The notes beneath the pieces were generated by a model. That model did not search any database, was not told the DNA's origin, and saw nothing but the letters and a program-made list of their open reading frames with translations. From assembly GCF_026278245.1 (NCBI RefSeq), contig NZ_CP111079.1, positions 62,001-126,000 of the forward strand: a stretch of 64,000 bases of DNA, given 5' to 3'. Each line of letters starts with the position of its first letter. The first letter of the stretch is position 1. Positions 35,077-43,391 of the stretch are shown in pieces. This stretch comes from Pontibacter kalidii (lineage in GTDB: Bacteria; Bacteroidota; Bacteroidia; Cytophagales; Hymenobacteraceae). The position numbers were made by a program, and so were the translations under genes.

Positions 35077-35799
35077 ATGGCGGTAGTACCTTATAAAGAC
35101 CAGAACGAGAACAAGAAGTCGCAGGTGGCCACGATGTTTAACAACATTGCCGGCAAGTATGATTTCCTGAACCACTTTTTGAGCGCTGGCATCGATATTA
35201 TCTGGAGAAAGAAGGCCGTAAGCCTGCTGGCTCCCCAAAAGCCAAAGCAGGTGCTGGACATTGCCACCGGTACTGCCGACTTTGCCATTGAGACCCTGCG
35301 CCTGAACCCGGATAAAATCACGGGCGTGGACATCTCGGAGGGCATGCTGGCCGTAGGACGGGAGAAGCTGGCCAAGAAGGGCCTCACCGATAAGATTGAG
35401 CTGAAGTATGGCGACTCGGAGAACCTGCCGTTTGCCGATAATACGTTTGATGCCATTACGGTGGCCTTTGGCGTGCGCAACTTTGAGAACCTGGAGAAGG
35501 GCCTCTCGGAGATGTACCGCGTGCTGAAGCCGGGCGGAATGGCCGTGGTGCTGGAGTTCTCCATGCCGCGCGCCTTCCCGATGAAGCAGCTCTATCAATT
35601 TTATTTCAAGAATATACTACCAGCGGTAGGTAAACTCGTTTCTAAGGATACTGCTGCCTATACGTACCTGCCCGAGTCGGTGCAGGCGTTCCCGGACGGG
35701 CAGCGTTTTTTAGACATCTATCAAAAAGTCGGATTTAGGACCACGAAATGGCATTCACTCACATTTGGCATAAGCTCGATCTACACAGGCAAAAAATAA
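35077..35799 (+). CDS. ubiE: Demethylmenaquinone methyltransferase
   Basis: A 240-residue UbiE/MenG methyltransferase that performs the last step of menaquinone synthesis, for the respiratory chain. Signatures are [14 protein letters not shown] near residue 28, [13 protein letters not shown] (SAM motif I), VDISEGML, and the [14 protein letters not shown] plus RVLKPGG blocks. Its last 52 bases overlap the start of porT in another frame. Confidence 0.95.
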   Translation: MAVVPYKDQNENKKSQVATMFNNIAGKYDFLNHFLSAGIDIIWRKKAVSLLAPQKPKQVLDIATGTADFAIETLRLNPDKITGVDISEGMLAVGREKLAKKGLTDKIELKYGDSENLPFADNTFDAITVAFGVRNFENLEKGLSEMYRVLKPGGMAVVLEFSMPRAFPMKQLYQFYFKNILPAVGKLVSKDTAAYTYLPESVQAFPDGQRFLDIYQKVGFRTTKWHSLTFGISSIYTGKK

Positions 35800-36512
35800 C
35801 CTTTTGCGGCCTGTTTATACTTGGTCTGCTGCTATGCGGCACAGCCCAGGCCCAGCAAAAAGTAAACGCCCTGAACAAGCCCGGCTACGACGAGCGGCCC
35901 GTGCACTACGGTTTTTACCTGTCCCTGCCGCTCACCAAGTATAACGTGCATCACTCGCAGGAGTATGTTGACCGTATTGCGCAAGGTAGTGATGAAGCCA
36001 TCAACCCCAAAAACTCCCTGGGCTTTTATACCGGTCTAGTGCTGAACGTGCGCCTGGCCGATTACCTGGATGCCCGCTTTGTGCCGGGGGTAGGGTTTTA
36101 CAGCCGTACCCTAGAGTTTACCCGGGTGCCTACTGTTGAGGAAACGGAGGACGTCATGTTTGAGACGATCAGCAACACCATGATCGAGTTGCCGGTGCTG
36201 CTGAAGTATAAGTCCAAGCGCCGCTCCAACTACAGGCCTTACATCGTGGCAGGCGTTAAACCGGGTATCGATTTAGGAAAAGGTACTAATGGTGCTAAGG
36301 TTGATAATAACCTGGAGGTGGAGAAGTTTGACCTCGCGCTGGAGTATGGCATCGGCGTCGATATCTTTTACCCCTACTTTAAGTTTGCCCCGGAGCTGCG
36401 TTTCTCGCACGGCCTGATGAACCAGCATAAGCTTTTGTCAAATAGTACCTACAGCCGTTCTATCGACAAGCTGACCCATCACAACGTATCACTCATACTT
36501 TTCTTTGAATAA
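35748..36512 (+). CDS. porT: PorT family outer-membrane beta-barrel protein
   Basis: A 254-residue protein required in relatives for type IX secretion and gliding. A signal peptide (hydrophobic [13 protein letters not shown] then TAQAQ) follows a 16-residue positive extension; the rest is an eight-strand-type barrel with alternating hydrophobic strands, ending in VSLILFFE with a terminal aromatic. The ATG at 35748 lies within ubiE; no other ATG, GTG or TTG exists before the signal core, so the 52-base overlap appears real and would couple translation. The ubiE-porT order recurs in Bacteroidota. Confidence 0.88.
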   Translation: MAFTHIWHKLDLHRQKITFCGLFILGLLLCGTAQAQQKVNALNKPGYDERPVHYGFYLSLPLTKYNVHHSQEYVDRIAQGSDEAINPKNSLGFYTGLVLNVRLADYLDARFVPGVGFYSRTLEFTRVPTVEETEDVMFETISNTMIELPVLLKYKSKRRSNYRPYIVAGVKPGIDLGKGTNGAKVDNNLEVEKFDLALEYGIGVDIFYPYFKFAPELRFSHGLMNQHKLLSNSTYSRSIDKLTHHNVSLILFFE

Positions 36513-36515
36513 GAA

Positions 36516-37268
36516 ATGACCAGGATTGCATTAGTTACCGGGGCCACCTCAGGCATCGGGCTTGCCACTGCCATAGAGTTGGCGCAAAAAGGATACCGCA
36601 TCATCGCAACGGGTCGCCGTGAGGAACGCCTGCAGGAGCTGCAGCAAAAGCTGGGTACTGACAAAGTATACCCGCTGGTGTTCGACGTGCGCGACAGGGA
36701 GGCGGTGCTGGAGGCCGTTGCTTCGTTGCCGGATGCGTGGCGGAAGGTGGAGGTGCTGGTGAACAATGCCGGAAACGCCCATGGCCTGGCGCCGGTACAG
36801 GATGGCTCTTTGGAAGACTGGGACGCCATGATAGACATTAACGTAAAAGGGCTGCTGTACGTGACCAAAGCTGTGCTGCCGCTGCTGCAGGAGCAGGGCA
36901 GCGGCCATATTGTCAACATCGGCTCTATTGCCGGCAAGGAAGTGTATCCGAACGGTAACGTGTACTGCGCCTCCAAGCATGCTGTGGATGCCCTATCTAA
37001 GGCGATGCGCATGGACCTGGTGCAGTATGGCATTAAGGTATCAGAGATAAACCCGGGGCTGGTAGAGACGGAGTTCTCGGAGGTCCGCTTTAAGGGAGAC
37101 GTTGAGCGCGCTGCCTCGGTGTACAAGGGTTTCGAGCCGCTGCAGGCCCAGGATATTGCCGAGTTGATCGCTTTTATCGTGACGCGCCCTGCGCATGTGA
37201 ATTTGGCGGAGGTGCTGGTGCTGCCTGCTGCCCAGGCTTCATCTACCATTGTGGTGAAAGAGCAGTAA
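36516..37268 (+). CDS. SDR-family NADP-dependent oxidoreductase (YdfG-like)
   Basis: A 250-residue classical SDR. TGATSGIG (about 8-15), a basic GRREERL that favours NADP, NNAG (about 85), Ser in GSIAGKEVYPNG, and catalytic YCASK (about 150-154). It resembles YdfG-type 3-hydroxy acid dehydrogenases. It starts three bases after porT and shares its transcript, but its role in that unit is unclear. Confidence 0.9.
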   Translation: MTRIALVTGATSGIGLATAIELAQKGYRIIATGRREERLQELQQKLGTDKVYPLVFDVRDREAVLEAVASLPDAWRKVEVLVNNAGNAHGLAPVQDGSLEDWDAMIDINVKGLLYVTKAVLPLLQEQGSGHIVNIGSIAGKEVYPNGNVYCASKHAVDALSKAMRMDLVQYGIKVSEINPGLVETEFSEVRFKGDVERAASVYKGFEPLQAQDIAELIAFIVTRPAHVNLAEVLVLPAAQASSTIVVKEQ

Positions 37269-37282
37269 GCTGGCAAAGTATA

Positions 37283-37343
37283 AAGCAGAAGTCCCCGCCT
37301 CCCTGAAGTATAAAGTTCAGGGAGGCGGGGACTTCTGCTTTTA
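37283..37343. terminator. Bidirectional terminator, very long stem
   Basis: Perfect arms of about 25 bp (37282-37306 and 37316-37341) around an eight- to nine-base AGTATAAAG loop, between convergent genes. The stem is flanked by A-run and T-run, so it can serve both strands. Confidence 0.85.
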
Positions 37344-37376
37344 CCCCTCTTTTTCGCCTACTGGTAGAAGTATTGC

Positions 37377-38969
37377 TTAAAACCCCTCCCGGTCGAAGGC
37401 GTGTACGCGTACGTCGCTGGTGCGCTTGTCTTTTGTTTCCGGGCCGGCCTCCAACTCCGTACCACGTACAGTGTCGTACACGCGGGTTTTCTTCCCCCAG
37501 CCGCCAACTCTGGACTTATCCGTTATCTCATCTTCCCCACGGCCACCCACAATCTTTACCTTGATGCTTTTCCTGACCTCTCCGCTAACCTCAAACTTAT
37601 CGTCTTCAGCCAGACCATGCAGGGTGATCAGCTTTGTTTCCGGGCGCTTAAAGATGCGGTGGTACGTCACCATATCATCAGACTTGCGGCGCACGGTTAC
37701 CTCTGTTTCCTCGTCGTTCAGGCGCTTCACCTCAAATTTGTCCTCCTCGTCGGTGCCTATTACTAATACTTCCTTTGCCAGAATTTCATAGAATTTAGCA
37801 GCCGCCTCGCGCAGCTGATTCCGGCGGCTGATGAGCTTCTCGCTCGTGCGCTCCCCCTCCAACTCATAGATAGCCTCCGGGAACTGGCGCACCGCCTGCG
37901 CTATTACCTCGTCGGTTATACTTTGCTGCAGCGCCACGGCCAGCGAGTCGAACTGCTCACGGGTGACTTTAGAGAGCGCCCGCTGGTCTATAAACTGCGA
38001 GTTAATGGTAAGGGCATATACATCCTCAAAGTCTTCATCAAACGACTCGAACTTACGGATAGCCCAGTTGCGGCTGAAGATCCAGGGGATGATGCCGTCC
38101 TGGAACCGGTAAAAGGCGTTGTCGCGGTCTTTGGGAATGGGGCGGTAGTAGTGGTTGCCGCCGCGCTCGAACTCTGCCCATTCCCACTGCCCCTCGTGGC
38201 GATCCCAGTCGTTGATGAGCAAGTCGAATAGGCGCGCCTTGGCGAAGGCTGTCTGGTCTATGAAATGATCGTCCTCTCCGAACCGATGATTTAGCATTTT
38301 GCCGCTGCCCACTATGTCGCTGGGGTTGCCAGTGATCTCGTCCACCATGCGCTCGTCGGTATACTTTTCTTCCAGCATGTATACCTTGTTGCTGGCTACT
38401 TCCTCGTGCTCGCCAAAGTCGGCATCGTGGGGGCGCACATACACCAGCTGCGGCGCGGCGTGCGGAATGCCGGCTGCCCTGGCCATGGGCGGAAGGACCA
38501 GCGCACCGTACGGGTTAATGGCCGAGATCTGGTCGCGGAGGATGTTTACCACAAAGGTCTTGCGCCATACGTTGGGCAGCACTTCAGAGGGCTCCTTGTC
38601 GAGGGAGCGGAGGGCATACGTCTTATTGTTGGGGCCGACCATGGTAAAGCTGGTTGTCTGGAAACCGCCGCCGAGCTTCTCCACCTTCAGGCCGCCCCAG
38701 GTGGTATCCATCTCGAACACCGGCACGGTAACGGGAGCACTCCAGAGCGGGCGGTGGTGCTGTCCCCAGAACAGGCGGTGCAGGAAACCGCGCTTATAAT
38801 GCGCGCCTGCTTTAACCGTCACGCTGTCTGTGGCCTTAGGGTCGGTTTTCAGGCGTTGGTATACTTCAGCATCTACTACCGGGGTTTCGGCATAGAAGTT
38901 CTTCCTGGCACAGCCAGCCGAAGTGATTAAGATAAGGGCAAGAATAACCTGCCTCCAATATGGTTTCAT
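37377..38969 (-). CDS. Lipoprotein with kinase-like domain, lacking the usual C-terminal barrel
   Basis: A 530-residue exported lipoprotein (LITSAGC, Cys20). It resembles the N-terminal soluble part of large Bacteroidota outer-membrane proteins annotated BamA/TamA family: HYKRGFLHRLFWGQHHR (about 58-74), GGGFQTTS, YALRSLDKEPSEVLP, DQISAINPYGALVLPP. A region like HipA or FAM20C-type kinases follows: Lys125 in RSLDK, LLINDWDRHEGQWEW (about 250-264) as a catalytic-loop analogue and PKDRDNAFYRF (about 279-289) as the metal site. Relatives continue after FDREGF into a barrel; here the stop comes exactly there, with a strong terminator beyond. Kinase activity is an inference. Confidence 0.75.
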   Translation of the reverse strand: MKPYWRQVILALILITSAGCARKNFYAETPVVDAEVYQRLKTDPKATDSVTVKAGAHYKRGFLHRLFWGQHHRPLWSAPVTVPVFEMDTTWGGLKVEKLGGGFQTTSFTMVGPNNKTYALRSLDKEPSEVLPNVWRKTFVVNILRDQISAINPYGALVLPPMARAAGIPHAAPQLVYVRPHDADFGEHEEVASNKVYMLEEKYTDERMVDEITGNPSDIVGSGKMLNHRFGEDDHFIDQTAFAKARLFDLLINDWDRHEGQWEWAEFERGGNHYYRPIPKDRDNAFYRFQDGIIPWIFSRNWAIRKFESFDEDFEDVYALTINSQFIDQRALSKVTREQFDSLAVALQQSITDEVIAQAVRQFPEAIYELEGERTSEKLISRRNQLREAAAKFYEILAKEVLVIGTDEEDKFEVKRLNDEETEVTVRRKSDDMVTYHRIFKRPETKLITLHGLAEDDKFEVSGEVRKSIKVKIVGGRGEDEITDKSRVGGWGKKTRVYDTVRGTELEAGPETKDKRTSDVRVHAFDREGF

Positions 38970-39213
38970 ACAGATGTAGATTCTGTTTAGTAGCTTATTT
39001 AACGTAAAACGACAGTAATGTTTTCATGTGAACGGAGGTCATGCTTTAGGCAAGGGACGAAATAAAGCAGTGAAGGTAATTTGGAGTATGTTTATACTCC
39101 AAACAGGCCAAATACGATTTATGTTATGGGAAAGTATAGAGGTGCGCTTGGTCCGACTCCAGGAAACCCGATACAGATTCAGTGCTTTAGGTGGATTGTT
39201 GTCTAAACAAATA

Positions 39214-39246
39214 TTGTGGAGAATTAGAGAAATACTCCTACCTTTG
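39214..39246 (+). promoter_or_regulatory. Promoter of the DUF5686 gene
   Basis: TTG (39214-39216), a 22-base spacer and TACCTTTG (39239-39246). It lies inside the longest open frame and so argues that translation starts after it. Confidence 0.6.
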
Positions 39247-39267
39247 CTCGCTTTTAAAAATATAGCT

Positions 39268-41754
39268 TTGCAAAGATATATTGTTTTCTTCCTGCTGATA
39301 CTTGCCTCCCTGGTGAGCCACGCGCAAACCCGTATTTCGGGACAGGTAACGGATGCCGCGACGGGCGAGGCCCTTCCTTTTGTGGGCATCTTCGTTAAGA
39401 ATTCCTCTATTGGTACTTCCACGGATGTGGAGGGCAAGTATAGCATCCGTCTATCCACCACGCCCGACTCCCTGACGGCTGCCTTTGTGGGATACCTGCC
39501 GCTCACGCTGCCGGTGCAGAAGGGGGTGGCCGTGCAGACGCTGGACTTTAAGCTGCGCACCAACGCGCAGCAGCTGCAGGAGGTGGTGATCCGCCCCGGC
39601 GAAAACCCGGCCTGGCCCATCATGCGCCGCGTGATGGAAAACAAAAATGCCAACGATAAGCGCAAGCTTACCGCTTACCAATACGAGGCCTACACTAAAA
39701 TGCAGTTCGATGTGGACAACGTGGGGCAGCAAAAAGGCAAGGGCGTCGTGGGCAAGGCCATCACCTCGCTGGTAGACTCGCAAATGTACCTGGCCGGCGA
39801 GGATGGCAAAAAGCTACTACCGTTCTTTATCTCCGAGTCCCTCTCTGATTTTTACTATACCCGCGACCCGAAGCGAAACAAGGAGATCATCAAAGCCACA
39901 AAGGTAACAGGCATAGGCCTGCAGGACGGTACGCTGGTCTCGCAGGTGATCGGCAGCAGCTACCAGGACTATAACTTCTACCAGAATTGGGTGAGCGTGC
40001 TGCAGAAGAACTTTATCAGCCCGATTGCCGACGGCTGGAAGGGCTACTACAACTACGAACTGGAGGACAGCACCTACATCGGCGACGACTGGTGCTACGA
40101 GCTAAGCTTTAAACAGAAGCGCCCGCAGGACCTGGCCTTTAACGGCCGCATGTGGGTTACGGCGGATGGCTACGCGCTGCGCAAGCTGGAGGCTACTGTC
40201 AGTAAATCAGCCAACATCAACTTTGTGGAGGGTATTGCCCTGAAGCAGGAGCTGCAGCAGGTGGGGGAGAAGGCCTGGATGCCGGCTGGCACGGAGGTGA
40301 AGATCAAGATCGTGGGCCTTACACCGAAGCGCCCGGGCATATTAGCCAAGGTGTATACTTCTTACCGGGATGTGGTGGTGAACCAGCCCGAGGAGACGAC
40401 CTTCTTCGATAAGCCGGTGGAGCTACTGGCCGGGGCCGACAGGCAGGCAGCGGATTTCTGGGAGCAGCGCCGCCACGATACCCTCAGTGTAGCCGACCAG
40501 CAGGTATACGCCACCATCAACGCCCTCCGCGAAACGCCCAAAGTGAAGCGCTTTACAGAAGTGGTGACGGTGCTGGGTACCGGCTACAAGAGTTTTGGGA
40601 AGGTAAGTTGGGGGCCTTGGCCGTATACGTATGCTTACAACGACGTGGAGGGGCACCGCTTTCAGATGGGCGGCAAGACCAACATCAACTTCAGCAACAA
40701 ACTGGAGCTGCGCGGGTATGCAGCCTACGGCACCGACGACCAGAAGTATAAATATAGCCTGGGCGGGCGCTATATCTTCAGCCGCAAGCGCTGGAGCGAA
40801 GTTGGGTTTACGCACTCGGAGGATCTGGGGCAGGTGGGGTTGATGTCAGATAAACTCGAGTCGAGCCCGTTCTTCCTGGGCTTTTCCAGGTTTGGGGAGC
40901 TACGCCGCCCGATCATGGTGCGCGAGACCAACTTATACCTGCAGCGCGACGTGCTGCGCGGCGTGACCGAGCGCATCAGCCTGCGCAAACGCTATTTTAA
41001 CCCGCAGTACGATTTTGCCTACTACAAGAATGGGCCCGACAAGCCCGATGATATCTCCAGCAGTTTTACCTCCACGGAGGTAAGCTTCCTGACGCGCTAC
41101 GCCAAAGATGAGGTGTACGTGGAGAACGACAACGAGCGCATCAGCCTGGGCAGCGGCAGTTATCCGGTGCTGAGCCTGAAGTATACGCTAGGGCTTAACA
41201 ACGCCTTGGGCTCTACGGTGGATTACCAGCGCGTGGACCTGGGGGTGGAGCAGGAGTTCGTGATGGGCCGCCTGGGCAATGCGCTCTACAGGCTGGAGGC
41301 TGGCAGGATCTTCTCGCCGGTGCCGTACCCGCTGCTGGAGGTGCACACCGGCAACGAAACCCCCTTCTACTACGACGCCACCTATAACCTGATGGATTAC
41401 TTTGAGTTCGCCAGCGATACCTATGCCGCGCTGCACTACGAGCAGTATTTCGAGGGGCTGCTGTTCAACCGGCTGCCGCTCATCAAGAAGCTCAAGTGGC
41501 GTGTTTTGGGCTCGGCCAACATCCTCTACGGCAGCCTCAGCCAAAGTAACCAGAACCTGATGCCGGAGCTAACACCCGCAGGTAATCGGCAGGAGTCGTT
41601 TAAGCAGCTGGGGCACACGCCCTACGTAGAGTTGGGCTATGGCATTGAGAACATCTTTAAAGTGCTTCGTGTGGATGCTTTCCACCGCCTCACCCACCTG
41701 GACGAGGGGACCCGGAAGTTTGGGCTCAAGTTCTCGGTGCAGTTTAAGCTGTAG
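39268..41754 (+). CDS. Carboxypeptidase-like regulatory and DUF5686 domain protein
   Basis: About 828 residues of an outer-membrane protein. The signal sequence QRYIVFFLLILASLVSHAQ is followed by a CarboxypepD_reg-like domain (TRISGQVTDAATGEALPFVG, about 20-100) and the long DUF5686 region predicted to end in a barrel (last residues LKFSVQFKL). The frame is open back to 39028, but a promoter occupies 39214-39246, so I place the start at the TTG at 39268, giving a short signal peptide. The family is common in Bacteroidota; its function is unknown, probably envelope-related. Confidence 0.85.
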   Translation: MQRYIVFFLLILASLVSHAQTRISGQVTDAATGEALPFVGIFVKNSSIGTSTDVEGKYSIRLSTTPDSLTAAFVGYLPLTLPVQKGVAVQTLDFKLRTNAQQLQEVVIRPGENPAWPIMRRVMENKNANDKRKLTAYQYEAYTKMQFDVDNVGQQKGKGVVGKAITSLVDSQMYLAGEDGKKLLPFFISESLSDFYYTRDPKRNKEIIKATKVTGIGLQDGTLVSQVIGSSYQDYNFYQNWVSVLQKNFISPIADGWKGYYNYELEDSTYIGDDWCYELSFKQKRPQDLAFNGRMWVTADGYALRKLEATVSKSANINFVEGIALKQELQQVGEKAWMPAGTEVKIKIVGLTPKRPGILAKVYTSYRDVVVNQPEETTFFDKPVELLAGADRQAADFWEQRRHDTLSVADQQVYATINALRETPKVKRFTEVVTVLGTGYKSFGKVSWGPWPYTYAYNDVEGHRFQMGGKTNINFSNKLELRGYAAYGTDDQKYKYSLGGRYIFSRKRWSEVGFTHSEDLGQVGLMSDKLESSPFFLGFSRFGELRRPIMVRETNLYLQRDVLRGVTERISLRKRYFNPQYDFAYYKNGPDKPDDISSSFTSTEVSFLTRYAKDEVYVENDNERISLGSGSYPVLSLKYTLGLNNALGSTVDYQRVDLGVEQEFVMGRLGNALYRLEAGRIFSPVPYPLLEVHTGNETPFYYDATYNLMDYFEFASDTYAALHYEQYFEGLLFNRLPLIKKLKWRVLGSANILYGSLSQSNQNLMPELTPAGNRQESFKQLGHTPYVELGYGIENIFKVLRVDAFHRLTHLDEGTRKFGLKFSVQFKL

Positions 41755-41772
41755 AAGTATAAGTTAAAGTAT

Positions 41773-41818
41773 AAAAAGGCCGGAGCCGCAAGTATAAACC
41801 TGCGGCTCCGGCCTTTTT
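41773..41818 (+). terminator. Terminator after the DUF5686 gene
   Basis: Arms AAAAAGGCCGGAGCCGCA (41773-41790) and the inverse (41801-41818), with the AGTATAAA word in the loop. Confidence 0.9.
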
Positions 41819-42283
41819 GGCTAGTATAAGTATGACTCTCACAAATGGCCCTCGCTCGCCTCTGGCGGGTGTAAACAATCCCACGTCCTCTGGCCGCTGA
41901 AGTTTATACTTTCACGCCTATACTTTTATACTTATTATGTCACGTGGCGGGACGCCACCAAGTAATGCACACTCGCCAGAGGCGAGCGAGGGCAGCTGAG
42001 AAGGGATGATTGCTCTTTCGGATTTGCAATCTGAAAGTAACTACTATTGGGATTTGTAATCCCTTTCCAGTCCGTAGTTGGTTCACTGCGCTCGCAAAGT
42101 ATAAAACCGGATTGCAAATCCTTATATGAAGTGCTTCCGGATTACAAATCCGGAAGAGCGAAGTATGAGCCGCTCTTAGTTTTGCATCGCCAGTTGAAAA
42201 CTGGCCCCAGGAAAGCCACAAGATACAATCTTGCGGCAGGCAATAACTTAAGGGTAGTATAAGGTTATTTAAACGATCGCAAC
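41819..42283. repeat. Repeat-rich intergenic region
   Basis: No gene. A 20-bp inverted pair GCCCTCGCTCGCCTCTGGCG (41848-41867, inverse 41974-41993) encloses a 106-base AT-rich stretch with several TATACTT words. REP-like palindromes follow: TTCGGATTTGCAATCTGAA (about 42018-42036), GGGATTTGTAATCCC (about 42048-42062), CCGGATTACAAATCCGG (about 42138-42154) and CCAGTTGAAAACTGG (about 42191-42205). Confidence 0.8.
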
Positions 42284-43387
42284 CTACTGCCTTACCACTT
42301 TCATCCTTCTTCTCTGCACTGGTTTTGGCTCCTGCTGTGGCTGACGGTAGTACCAGATCGCGAAGCCGGAGATGGAAAGTATGCCCGGCATCAACCCGAA
42401 AAAGGCATAGAGCAGCTGCACGAACAGCCCGGCAAAGTCGCCGAAGTGGATGGGGTGCAGCGAGGTGAGGAAGCGGTCGAGCCAGGGCTGGTCGCGGACA
42501 AAGTATGGCGCACCCAGCTCGCCGGTGGTATAGTCTGCCTGTAGCTTACTGTAGAACCTGCCGTAGTAGGAGGGGTCGGAGTGCAGGCGGCCCAGCAGCT
42601 GTATCTTCCCCTCCTCGTTAACCGGGAAGCGGAGGTAGGTGATCTCGAAATCAGGATATGCGGCGCGCGCCTCTGCCAAAGCCGCATCTACGGAGGCGGT
42701 TATCTCCGGCACGGCTACTTCTTTCGGGCCTCCCTTCAGGGCAGCATTTACCACCGTAATAGCCAGTGACAGACCGGTGACGCACATCAGCAGGTTAAAC
42801 GCCAGCGCCCATACCCCCACCACGCGGTGCAGGCCGGAGAACATACTGCGGCGGCTGCTAAAGCTGATCTTCTGCCGGAAAGTGAGCACCTTTATAACAG
42901 ACCGGCGGTAAAGTATAAACCCGGTGATGGTGAGGAAAAGCAGCGCCACGCCCACCAGCAGCACCACAATCTTACCCGGCGTGCCCGAGAGCAGGTTGTA
43001 GTGGATGTTGAGCACCACGTAAGAGAAACGATTGTGCGCCTGGCCCACCGTATGAAGTCTCTCGCCGGTCTCAGAGTGTACAAAGAGCCACCTGCGCAGC
43101 TGCCCCTGCCGCAGCTCATACAGCAGCGCCTCGTTGGGCGAGGCCGGAAGCGACGGCACGCGTATGTCCCAGCCCGGGTTTTCCGCCCTCACCCAGCCGA
43201 TCGATTTATCCACCTGAAGCGACGAGGCGGGCCTTTCCAGCTGCGAGTGGCTGGCGAACATGGCCTCGTCGATGTCATCATCAAAAACAAGTATAACACC
43301 AGAAAGGCTGATAACCAGGATGAATATCCCGGCTATCAGTCCGCACCAATGGTGAATGGAAAATGTACGTTTTACGCGTCTCTTCAA
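42284..43387 (-). CDS. PepSY-associated transmembrane protein
   Basis: A 367-residue inner-membrane protein of the PepSY_TM family. RTFSIHHWCGLIAGIFILVISLSG is the first helix with the family His-Trp; further helices are near 145-165, 190-215 and 325-350, with a periplasmic PepSY domain between the third and fourth. Such proteins accompany siderophore receptors and may reduce ferric siderophores. It begins four bases after the stop of the receptor gene and shares its iron-regulated promoter. Confidence 0.9.
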   Translation of the reverse strand: MKRRVKRTFSIHHWCGLIAGIFILVISLSGVILVFDDDIDEAMFASHSQLERPASSLQVDKSIGWVRAENPGWDIRVPSLPASPNEALLYELRQGQLRRWLFVHSETGERLHTVGQAHNRFSYVVLNIHYNLLSGTPGKIVVLLVGVALLFLTITGFILYRRSVIKVLTFRQKISFSSRRSMFSGLHRVVGVWALAFNLLMCVTGLSLAITVVNAALKGGPKEVAVPEITASVDAALAEARAAYPDFEITYLRFPVNEEGKIQLLGRLHSDPSYYGRFYSKLQADYTTGELGAPYFVRDQPWLDRFLTSLHPIHFGDFAGLFVQLLYAFFGLMPGILSISGFAIWYYRQPQQEPKPVQRRRMKVVRQ

Positions 43388-43391
43388 AATA

